A DNA stretch of 64,000 nt from contig JAZUIF010000101.1 in the NCBI GenBank assembly GCA_045642085.1, forward strand, positions 1 through 64,000, in the 5' to 3' direction. This document shows positions 57,708 through 64,000 of the stretch, piece after piece. A program made the translations under genes and the position numbers. Numbering within the stretch: the stretch's first letter is position 1; the number at the start of each line of letters is the position of its first letter. This stretch comes from UBA1723 sp045642085. GTDB taxonomy: Bacteria; Bacteroidota; Bacteroidia; Bacteroidales; Paludibacteraceae. The notes under the pieces were generated by a model. It was not told the DNA's origin, did no database searches, and was given only the letters and a program-made list of their open reading frames with translations.

Positions 57708-57743
57708 TTACGGAGAAGGTATTTTAAAATTACTCCTCCGTAA
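57708..57743. repeat. Inverted repeat at the transposase remnant
   Basis: TTACGGAG and CTCCGTAA face each other, with the near-palindrome GTATTTTAAAATTAC inside. TTACGGAG-TGGTATTTTA recurs at 57761. Possibly the old end of the IS. Confidence 0.6.
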
Positions 57744-57902
57744 GTGGTTAAAAAAATGATTTACGGAGATGGTATTTTAGAATTTAGAGACATTATTGTT
57801 TAGGTATATATCTTCACATAATTCCGCTACGAAAGTAAATTTTAAGGTGTTCGTAGTGAATTAAAAGAAGCGTGTTTGTTTGGCAACTTGTATATAATTA
57901 CC
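57744..57902. other. Intergenic, no recognisable gene
   Basis: AT-rich; holds the second TTACGGAG motif at 57761 and nothing else I can name. Confidence 0.4.
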
Positions 57903-58232
57903 TTATTTTGAGTCTACAAGTGAGGGATATAATCCATACAATTCTGAGAAGGACATCACATATATGTAATGACGATGAACCTTAAACACAATGTAAATAT
58001 CATCACCATAAATGTATCTAACCGTAATAGTCCTTGTTTTCCAGTTAATCCTCGAATAAAACTCATGTGGTCTTGACACCAAGCAGAGACAAACATCATT
58101 CCATTGTTTAATCGACATTGGTACTGCCACCCATGCGGTTGCCCCATTTATAAAACCATATCTGTAACCAACAGCTTTATAAAATCCATTATCGACAAGG
58201 ACTTTCCCAACCATATCTACTTTGTTCCACAT
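57903..58232 (-). CDS. Hypothetical 109-aa protein
   Basis: Starts MWNKVDMVGKVLVDNGFYKA. Aromatic-rich (YRYGF, YVMSFSELYGLYP) with a short basic centre. No signal peptide and no family recognised. It is not clearly part of any neighbouring unit and could be a decaying accessory gene. Confidence 0.4.
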   Translation of the reverse strand: MWNKVDMVGKVLVDNGFYKAVGYRYGFINGATAWVAVPMSIKQWNDVCLCLVSRPHEFYSRINWKTRTITVRYIYGDDIYIVFKVHRHYIYVMSFSELYGLYPSLVDSK

Positions 58233-58522
58233 AATGATAAAATTTTATTGATTTTATGGTTAAGGTTTTGTGGGGCGATTTTCAAAAAGCCGTTTCAGAT
58301 ATTAAAAATCTAATTGTATTCACTTGCCAAATAAATATTCCTTTTGGAAGTGCAAAAACAAACCACAGAAAACAGTTGGATGTTTTCAGTGGTTTTATGT
58401 TTCTCAAGTTAATGGGATTTCTCCACAGATTGAGGACCTTCCAAGTGTGATTACTTTGAATAAGTGATTGTTAAACGCTGTTTTTTGTCCTTTTCATATT
58501 CCACTAACTTGCGAAACTTGAA
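58233..58522. other. Intergenic region with a hairpin
   Basis: No gene. Contains the hairpin AAACCACAGAAAAC / GTTTTCAGTGGTTT at 58360-58395 (one mismatch), a likely terminator of the minus-strand uracil-DNA-glycosylase gene or of leftover transcription. Confidence 0.5.
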
Positions 58523-59263
58523 TCACTTACTTAGTAAAAGTTGGTCTGTCATTTGTCGTATAATAATTTGATCTGATTTTCGAATGCAATTATGTATTCG
58601 AGAAAATCCAATAACAGGAATTCCTTTATAAACATTGTGAAATGCTGTTTTTGTACTGACATAAAGTTCACAACCACCAAAAGTATCTATCATTACTGAT
58701 TTTCCAACAACAATAATAAGTCGCGGTTGAATTAAATCAATATAATTTCTGATCCATTCTATACACATAGGTTTTAAACTTGGATCCATTTTATATAAAT
58801 ACTTTAGTTCTTTTTCGTCCTTAGTCGCTATAGGACATAAGTTTGTGTGTACTATTCTTGGATTATCACATGATACAATGTGGTTCCAAACTTGTTGAGA
58901 GAAACATTTTTTCACCGACATGTTGATTATCCCTTCTTTCTGTGCTTCACTTCTAAATACTTGGTCTGAGTACCAATGTTCTCTATGCGGAGAAAACCGT
59001 TCCATTCGTATAGTATTGCCATTTTTTGAATCAGGAGCATAATCAGTGGCTGCCCCAGGATTTATTCCAATAACCAAAACATCTGGGTTGACGTAAGAGT
59101 CAGATAATACAAATCTGCCTTTAAATTCTTGCAATCCTTGATTTTTTGTTGCAATTTCAATACACTTATCAATTAATTTCTTACTGAATTCTGCAAACTG
59201 AGCTTCTTCCTTTTCATTAAGTTCTCTCATAGTTAAAGATTTTTGATTAATAAATTTTTCCAT
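58523..59263 (-). CDS. Uracil-DNA-glycosylase superfamily protein
   Basis: 246 aa. The superfamily core is visible: VLVIGINPGAATDYAPDSKN with the catalytic Asp region, then RIVHTNLCPIATKD and PRLIIVVGKSVMIDTFGG, with the late His in IGFSRIHNCIRK. It is not a standard Ung or Mug. Probably a DNA repair or defence-related glycosylase; substrate unknown. AT-rich codon use, no GTCGAC, and mobile-looking neighbours suggest transfer. Confidence 0.75.
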   Translation of the reverse strand: MEKFINQKSLTMRELNEKEEAQFAEFSKKLIDKCIEIATKNQGLQEFKGRFVLSDSYVNPDVLVIGINPGAATDYAPDSKNGNTIRMERFSPHREHWYSDQVFRSEAQKEGIINMSVKKCFSQQVWNHIVSCDNPRIVHTNLCPIATKDEKELKYLYKMDPSLKPMCIEWIRNYIDLIQPRLIIVVGKSVMIDTFGGCELYVSTKTAFHNVYKGIPVIGFSRIHNCIRKSDQIIIRQMTDQLLLSK

Positions 59264-59450
59264 TAAGGCTTATGGAGTTTTTTTTCCAAAAAGTCTATAA
59301 GAAATACAAAATTGTGCTCAATTTTGCACGTAATGTATCTTACCTTTCATATCTACAAAAATATGTATTTTGACTGATTATCAATAAATTTCATATTGCC
59401 ATTATTTCCAATGCTTTAATTTGCTATATAACTTTCTTTCCATATTAATT
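59264..59450. other. AT-rich intergenic region before array A
   Basis: No gene seen. Contains the imperfect palindrome CAAAATTGTGCTCAATTTTG (59308-59327). Confidence 0.4.
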
Positions 59451-59549
59451 ATCACGAAAATGAGAGTACAAATATACATTATTATCACGAAAATGAGAGT
59501 ATAAAACAACCGAATCATCACGAAAATGAGAGTAAACGACGTCGAATTT
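59451..59549. repeat. Array A: three 33-nt-period repeats upstream of ATPase copy 2
   Basis: The 18-bp core ATCACGAAAATGAGAGTA is repeated without change at 59451, 59484 and 59517, separated by 15-bp spacers of differing sequence. Read on the minus strand each core encodes Y-S-H-F-R-D. Confidence 0.92.
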
Positions 59550-59576
59550 GCCATAAAAGCAAAGCTCATAATTATT

Positions 59577-59675
59577 TCCGGGTGCGATTTTTGCAGATTT
59601 TGATAGTTTTCCGGGTGCGATTTTTGCAGATTTTAGTAATTTTGCGGGTGCGATTTTTGCAGTTTTCACCAACAA
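59577..59675. repeat. Array B: three 33-nt-period repeats adjacent to ATPase copy 2
   Basis: GGGTGCGATTTTTGCAG at 59580, 59613 and 59646, exact 33-bp period, with partly conserved spacers. The third unit ends about 20 bases before the ATG at 59697. The -7-like box TAATTTTG (59637-59644) lies in the spacer between units 2 and 3, so units 1 and 2 cover the promoter's upstream part. Confidence 0.9.
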
Positions 59676-59696
59676 AGCATATAAAATCAGATAGTT

Positions 59697-61025
59697 ATGA
59701 TATATATAGAAAGAAATATAGATAAATACTTGGAGACGTGGGCAAAATCCACCTCTCATAAGCCATTGTTGGTACGTGGAGCAAGGCAAGTAGGTAAGAC
59801 CACTGCAGTGCGACATCTTGCTGGTAATTTCAAAAACTATGTGGAAATTGACCTAAATGAGAGACGTGACTTACACTCGATTTTTGCGCCTCAGTTTTCG
59901 CCTCAACAAATTTGTGATTCTCTAAGTGTGATACTTGGTTGTGAAATAATTCCCGGAGAGACTCTTTTAATATTTGACGAAATTCAAGCTTGTCCAGAAG
60001 CCATCAACAAACTTAGATATTTCTATGAACGATATCCACAATTACATGTCATAGCCACGGGTTCTCTTTTAGAGTTTGCATTGGAGGAATTGCCTTCATT
60101 TGGAGTTGGACGAATAGACTCTATATTCATGTATCCGTTTTCGTTTGCTGAGTTCCTTAACGCAACTGGCAACACTTCATTGTTGAATGTCATAAAATTA
60201 GGATCTCCCCTTCAACCTTTACATGATGCAGTTCATGCGAAGGCTGTGTCCTTGCTTAAAGTATTCATGGCGATAGGAGGAATGCCAGAGGTTGTCTCTG
60301 AATACGTTAAAACACAAAGTATCTCACAGTGTCAGTTTTTACTTGACTCTTTGGTCAACTCATTTCGTTCTGATTTTAAAAAATACCGAAAAAGGGTTGA
60401 CCCTATTCTCATAAACGACGCATGGATGTCGATAGCAGAGCAAGGTGTGGGAAAATTTGTCTATTCTCGTGTAAACGGAGATTTAAGAACCGACGTCATC
60501 AAACAAGCAGTTCAAACATTGATGATGGCAGGATTAGCCAATAGTGTCGTGCATACTTCTGCCAATGGAATTCCTCTTGGTGCAGAAGTCGACCGAAAAT
60601 ACTGCAGAATAGTCATGCTTGATACTGGTATTGTGCAACGCCTTTTGAATCTTGACCTTACTCCATACCTAATGGATTCTGATACAACCACAATCAATAA
60701 GGGTGCTATGGCAGAGGTATATGTGGCTGAAGAATTAATAAAATCAATGTCTCCATACACTCAAACTGAGTTGCATTGTTGGCATAGAGAAGACAAGCAA
60801 GGAAATTCAGAAATCGACTTTGTCGTAGAGAAAAAGGGACAAATTGTTCCAATAGAAGTAAAATCAGGCACAAAAGGTTCAATGCAGAGTATGCGTTATT
60901 TTATGGACCTGAAAAAAATCCCAAAAGGAATCAGGACATCACTTGAAAATTTTGGTTCTTTAGGAGACATCGATATCATTCCACTATACGCTATAGGAGA
61001 ATGGATTAACAAAAATGTAGACTGA
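59697..61025 (+). CDS. AAA ATPase with C-terminal DUF4143 (PD-(D/E)XK-like) domain, copy 2
   Basis: 442 aa. Walker A GARQVGKTTAVRHL, Walker B TLLIFDEIQACPEA, sensor VIATGSLLEF. The C-terminal part keeps NSEIDFVVEKKGQIVPIEVK, the D...ExK pattern of PD-(D/E)XK nucleases. It is only distantly similar to copy 1. Two 33-nt-period arrays (59451-59549 and 59577-59675) lie immediately upstream. The family is widespread in Bacteroidetes without a settled function. Confidence 0.9.
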   Translation: MIYIERNIDKYLETWAKSTSHKPLLVRGARQVGKTTAVRHLAGNFKNYVEIDLNERRDLHSIFAPQFSPQQICDSLSVILGCEIIPGETLLIFDEIQACPEAINKLRYFYERYPQLHVIATGSLLEFALEELPSFGVGRIDSIFMYPFSFAEFLNATGNTSLLNVIKLGSPLQPLHDAVHAKAVSLLKVFMAIGGMPEVVSEYVKTQSISQCQFLLDSLVNSFRSDFKKYRKRVDPILINDAWMSIAEQGVGKFVYSRVNGDLRTDVIKQAVQTLMMAGLANSVVHTSANGIPLGAEVDRKYCRIVMLDTGIVQRLLNLDLTPYLMDSDTTTINKGAMAEVYVAEELIKSMSPYTQTELHCWHREDKQGNSEIDFVVEKKGQIVPIEVKSGTKGSMQSMRYFMDLKKIPKGIRTSLENFGSLGDIDIIPLYAIGEWINKNVD

Positions 61026-61129
61026 TATTCTATATCTTGTTTGCATCTTTGTAGTGATTTTTTCCAGTGTTGATTTAATATAAAATTAAAAAAATCCCCC
61101 ATTTGAAAATAACATTCTAAAAAAGTCGT

Positions 61130-61137
61130 TATTTTTG
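61130..61137 (+). promoter_or_regulatory. -7 box of ilvE
   Basis: TATTTTTG, 36 bases before the ATG at 61173. Confidence 0.55.
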
Positions 61138-61172
61138 TAGGAAAGTAATGAAATTCATAAATTAGAAAAATT

Positions 61173-62195
61173 ATGGCTGATACACTTGATTGGTCAAATT
61201 TGGGATTTGGCTATAGAAAGACAGATTATAATGTTCGTTGCTATTGGAGAGATGGCAAATGGGGCGAGATCGAGGTTAGCTCAGAGGAGACATTGAACAT
61301 CCACATGGCTGCTACTTGCCTACACTACGGACAGGAGGCATTCGAAGGTTTGAAGGCTTACAGATGCAAAGACGGTAAGATCCGCGTCTTCCGCCCACAG
61401 GCAAACGCAGAGCGTCTTCAGCACACTTGCCAGGGTATTTTGATGCCTGAGCTTCCTACTGAGAAGTTCATCGAGATGGTGAAGAAGGTCGTTAAGCTTA
61501 ACGAGCGTTTCATTCCACCTTACGAGAGCGGTGCTTCATTGTATATCCGTCCTTTGTTTATCGGTATCGGTGCACAGGTAGGTGTTCGCCCTTCTACTGA
61601 ATACCTATGTATGATGTTCGTGACTCCAGTAGGTCCATACTTCAAGGGTGGTTTCGCTACAACTCCATACGTTGTTACTCGTAAATACGACCGTTCAGCT
61701 CCTCTTGGAACAGGTATCTACAAGGTAGGTGGTAACTACGCTGCCAGCCTTTTGGCTAACAAGAGCGCTCACGATCTTGGTTACTCTTGTGAGTTCTATC
61801 TTGACGCAAAGGAGAAGAAGTATATCGATGAGGCTGGTGCAGCTAACTTCTTCGGTATCAAGAACAATACATATATCACTCCAAAGTCGACTTCAATCCT
61901 TCCTTCTATCACAAACAACAGTTTGATGCAGATCGCTCGTGATCTTGGTTTGAAGGTTGAGCAGAGAGCAATTCCTATCGAGGAGCTTGAGACAATGGAA
62001 GAGGCTGGAGCATGTGGTACAGCTGCCGTTATCAGCCCTATCTCACGTATTGATGATCCAGATGCTGGTAAGAGCTACGTCATCGCTAAGAATGGCACTC
62101 CTGGTCCTATCAGTGAGAAGCTTTACAAGACTATCCGTGGTATCCAGTACGGAGAGATCGAGGACAAGCACGGTTGGGTAATGATCGTTGAATAA
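61173..62195 (+). CDS. ilvE: Branched-chain amino acid aminotransferase
   Basis: 340 aa, class IV PLP aminotransferase of the longer (type II) form. LHYGQEAFEGLKAYR, FIEMVKKVVKLN, SLYIRPLFIG, the PLP Lys in GIYKVGGNYAASL and DEAGAANFFGI, and EAGACGTAAVISPI near the end. It interconverts Leu/Ile/Val and their 2-oxo acids. Codon use is strongly biased, as in highly expressed genes. Confidence 0.95.
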   Translation: MADTLDWSNLGFGYRKTDYNVRCYWRDGKWGEIEVSSEETLNIHMAATCLHYGQEAFEGLKAYRCKDGKIRVFRPQANAERLQHTCQGILMPELPTEKFIEMVKKVVKLNERFIPPYESGASLYIRPLFIGIGAQVGVRPSTEYLCMMFVTPVGPYFKGGFATTPYVVTRKYDRSAPLGTGIYKVGGNYAASLLANKSAHDLGYSCEFYLDAKEKKYIDEAGAANFFGIKNNTYITPKSTSILPSITNNSLMQIARDLGLKVEQRAIPIEELETMEEAGACGTAAVISPISRIDDPDAGKSYVIAKNGTPGPISEKLYKTIRGIQYGEIEDKHGWVMIVE

Positions 62196-62206
62196 TCCGG
62201 TTGCAC

Positions 62207-62230
62207 GTAGAGACGCACGGACGTGCGTGT
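62207..62230. repeat. REP-like palindrome, family A, copy 3
   Basis: GTAGAGACGCACG-GA-CGTGCGTGT, identical to the copy at 19571, again a few bases after a stop codon. Confidence 0.85.
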
Positions 62231-62263
62231 CACAATGGTTTAATACGTGCATATCTCATATAT

Positions 62264-62291
62264 GTAGGGGTGGTTTTTTTAACTGCCCCTA
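62264..62291. repeat. REP-like palindrome, family B, copy 4
   Basis: GTAGGGG-TGGTTTTTTTAACT-GCCCCTAT. It may also act as a hairpin terminator of ilvE. Confidence 0.65.
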
Positions 62292-62329
62292 TGTTATTTT
62301 AATTTGAACCCTAAAAAATATAAAAATAA

Positions 62330-62360
62330 TTTGCGATTAATTAAAATCATTGTAAATTTG
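62330..62360 (+). promoter_or_regulatory. Promoter of the Fur/PerR-type regulator
   Basis: TTTG (62330-62333), 19 bp, TAAATTTG (62353-62360): a complete Bacteroidetes -33/-7 promoter, 23 bases before the ATG. The repeat TTGTAA-AT-TTGTAA overlaps the -7 box and might be an operator. Confidence 0.8.
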
Positions 62361-62383
62361 TAATCATACCAAATTGCAATGAG

Positions 62384-62818
62384 ATGAGAGTAGAGGATTA
62401 CATATCAAGTTTCGGGATAAAGCCATCGGTTCAAAGAGTGGCTGTGATGAAATATTTGTTGACTCATAAGACGCATCCTACAGTAGAGGAAATCTATGAG
62501 TCTCTTCATGAGGAGATATCTACTTTGTCCAAAACAACAATCTACAATACACTTAAACTTTTTGTAGAGAACGGTGCCGCAACCCAATTAAATATTGAAG
62601 ACAAATGTGTGCATTTCGACGGAGACATCTCCGCTCATGCTCATTTCATGTGTCAGCATTGCGGAATGATCTACGATATCTTTCCTTCTAAGATGCCAAT
62701 CATCAACGAACTGTCATCGTTGGAATTCGGTTCACACAACATTCAGAATGTGCAATTGAACCTTACTGGCATTTGTGAGAAGTGTATGAAAAAACAGAAA
62801 GTCAAAGAATCAAAATAA
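62384..62818 (+). CDS. Fur/PerR-family transcriptional regulator
   Basis: 144 aa. Winged helix with THPTVEEIYESLHEEIS and LSKTTIYNTLKLFVENG (recognition helix). Regulatory metal ligands in FDGDISAHAHFMCQHCGMIYD and a structural Zn site CEKCMK at the end. The small size and the flavodiiron neighbour favour PerR (peroxide/Fe sensing) over Fur, but ligand identity cannot be settled by eye. The next gene starts 12 bases after its stop codon. Confidence 0.85.
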   Translation: MRVEDYISSFGIKPSVQRVAVMKYLLTHKTHPTVEEIYESLHEEISTLSKTTIYNTLKLFVENGAATQLNIEDKCVHFDGDISAHAHFMCQHCGMIYDIFPSKMPIINELSSLEFGSHNIQNVQLNLTGICEKCMKKQKVKESK

Positions 62819-62830
62819 AATAGTACAATT

Positions 62831-63991
62831 ATGATGAATGTTTCTGATAAGATCAAGTACGTCGGTGTAGACGACTTGGATATTGACTTGTTTGAATGTC
62901 AATATGTAGTGCCAGAGGGCATCTCATACAATTCTTATGTCATTCTTGATGAAAAGACAGCAGTTATGGATACTGTCGACGCAAGAAAGACAGATGAGTG
63001 GATCAATAATGTAAAGGCAGTGCTTGGAGGCAAAAGTCTCGACTATATTGTTTGCCAGCACATGGAGCCAGACCACGCCGGTTCGATGATGAAGGCATTG
63101 GAGGTGTTCCCAACAGCGAAGATTGTCGGAAACGCAAAGACATTCGCCTATATGGCACAGTTTTTTGATGTCGACCTTAACGGCAGAAAGATTGAGGTAA
63201 AAGATGGAGAGTCGTTAAGCCTTGGTCAGCATAATTTGACATTTGTATTCGCTCCGATGGTTCATTGGCCAGAGGTGATGGTATCATACGAAAGCAGCGA
63301 GAAAGTGTTGTTTGCAGCCGACGGATTCGGCAAATTCGGTGCCATCTCTAAATACGATGGAGATTGGGCGTGTGAGGCACGTCGCTACTATTTTAATATA
63401 TGCGGTAAGTATGGAGTGCAGGTTCAGTCGCTTTTGAAAAAGGCTGCGACTCTTGACATCAAGACAATCGCTCCACTTCACGGACCAGTCTTGAAGGAGA
63501 ATCTTGGATATTATATCGACCTTTACAACACATGGAGTTCATACGGAGTGGAGAGCGAAGGTGTGTTGGTGGCATACGCTTCTATCCACGGCAACACTAA
63601 GAAAGCCGCAAAGAAACTTGCTGAGATTCTAAAAGAGCAGGGAGCAAAGAAAGTCGTTGTGAGCGATCTTAGTCGCGATGATGAGGCAGAAGTTATCGAG
63701 GACGCATTCAGATATGGCAAGATGATTATCGCCGCTCCTACATACGATGGAGGTCTATTCCCACCAATGGAGAGTTTCCTATCTCATTTGAAGAGCAAAA
63801 ACTACCAGAAGCGTACAGTAGGTATCATGGAGAACGGCACATGGGCTCCAATGTCGGGCAAGATCATGAAGTCGACATTAGAAGCTATGAAGGATATCAA
63901 AATCTGCGACACTGTAGTGACAATCAAGTCGGCATTGAAAGCGGATCAAGAGGCATCTTTGGTTGCATTGGCAAAAGAGGTGTTGGCATAA
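62831..63991 (+). CDS. Flavodiiron protein (A-type flavoprotein, oxygen or NO reductase)
   Basis: 386 aa. The beta-lactamase-like diiron domain (1-250) has the ligand set HMEPDHAGS, a second Asp in FAADGFGKFG and His in PLHGP. The flavodoxin domain (about 255-386) starts VAYASIHGNTKKAA and contains PTYDGGLFPP. Such proteins reduce O2 to water (or NO to N2O) with electrons from rubredoxin or F420-type partners, protecting anaerobes. Co-transcription with the upstream PerR-type gene is likely. An internal ATG at 62834 is an equal alternative start. Confidence 0.93.
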   Translation: MMNVSDKIKYVGVDDLDIDLFECQYVVPEGISYNSYVILDEKTAVMDTVDARKTDEWINNVKAVLGGKSLDYIVCQHMEPDHAGSMMKALEVFPTAKIVGNAKTFAYMAQFFDVDLNGRKIEVKDGESLSLGQHNLTFVFAPMVHWPEVMVSYESSEKVLFAADGFGKFGAISKYDGDWACEARRYYFNICGKYGVQVQSLLKKAATLDIKTIAPLHGPVLKENLGYYIDLYNTWSSYGVESEGVLVAYASIHGNTKKAAKKLAEILKEQGAKKVVVSDLSRDDEAEVIEDAFRYGKMIIAAPTYDGGLFPPMESFLSHLKSKNYQKRTVGIMENGTWAPMSGKIMKSTLEAMKDIKICDTVVTIKSALKADQEASLVALAKEVLA

Positions 63992-64000
63992 TAAATACGG

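Noticed and set aside
57474..57743. 89-codon plus-strand frame behind the histidine kinase
   Set aside because: It is the antisense of the transposase remnant on the minus strand.
58256..58450. 64-codon plus-strand frame near 58.3 kb
   Set aside because: It crosses a strong hairpin (58360-58395) and has no recognisable pattern.
59451..59678. Possible CRISPR array
   Set aside because: Cores are 17-18 bp, spacers only 11-16 bp, three units each and no cas gene in the window.
59445..59816. 123-codon minus-strand frame with YSHFRDN and SAKIAPGKL repeats
   Set aside because: It overlaps the ATPase gene by 120 bases and starts inside it; the open frame follows from the 33-nt period of the repeats.

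Overview
The window comes from a Bacteroidetes genome, most likely a glycan-degrading Bacteroidales. Four signs support this. Promoters carry the Bacteroidetes -7 box TAnnTTTG with few Shine-Dalgarno sites. Several secreted proteins end in type IX secretion (T9SS) sorting domains. There is a one-protein hybrid two-component sensor/regulator. The core proteins read as Bacteroidales-like. No rRNA and no CRISPR array were seen. All calls were made by reading the sequence, with no database search.

Layout. 0-3.4 kb: the tail of a T9SS type B protein, a GDP-heptose pair (hddA and an hddC-gmhB fusion), and three tRNAs (Lys, Ser, Asp) on the minus strand. 3.4-16.5 kb: an Omp85/TamA-like lipoprotein barrel, then a pectin locus made of a hybrid two-component regulator, a PL11 rhamnogalacturonan lyase and a double SGNH acetylesterase. 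16.7-22.6 kb: two tandem paralogous T9SS surface proteins. 22.7-26.3 kb: aroK, guaA and a ThiD-like/AraC fusion regulator. 26.3-29.7 kb: a cluster of small modules (HigBA, Vsr, DUF4258/YgiT, a flavodoxin lipoprotein, DUF4160/DUF2442). 29.8-32.5 kb: a DUF2461 protein and a CE1-type esterase with a CBM6 and a T9SS tail.

32.5-38.4 kb: a 5.8-kb integrated element bounded by 17-bp direct repeats. It has a tyrosine integrase, an excisionase-like HTH protein, a rolling-circle-type Rep protein, iteron-like repeats and an origin-like region. It sits exactly between the esterase stop codon and the esterase terminator. 38.4-42.7 kb: a GNAT toxin with a 55-aa partner, a redox C_GCAxxG_C_C protein, and a sulfur block (cysK, GNAT, metY). 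43-46.2 kb: an NAD salvage operon (pncB, Nudix, nadE-pncA fusion). 46.3-49.9 kb: an NhaC antiporter, a DUF4143 ATPase and a methyltransferase. 50-57.5 kb: a CzcCBA-type metal efflux operon with its own two-component system. 57.5-61 kb: an IS5-type transposase remnant, a hypothetical gene, a uracil-DNA-glycosylase-fold protein and a second DUF4143 ATPase. 61-64 kb: ilvE, then a Fur/PerR-type regulator next to a flavodiiron protein.

The most unusual signal is a set of four short arrays, each of about three units with an exact 33-nt period. Three of them lie directly upstream of the two DUF4143 ATPase genes and one lies 1.4 kb from an ATPase. Their sequences differ, but they share a T-tract followed by G and a GAT(A/T)(A/T)T-like end. 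Both ATPases carry a C-terminal D...ExK motif of the PD-(D/E)XK nuclease type, so each ATPase may act on, or be controlled by, its own repeats.
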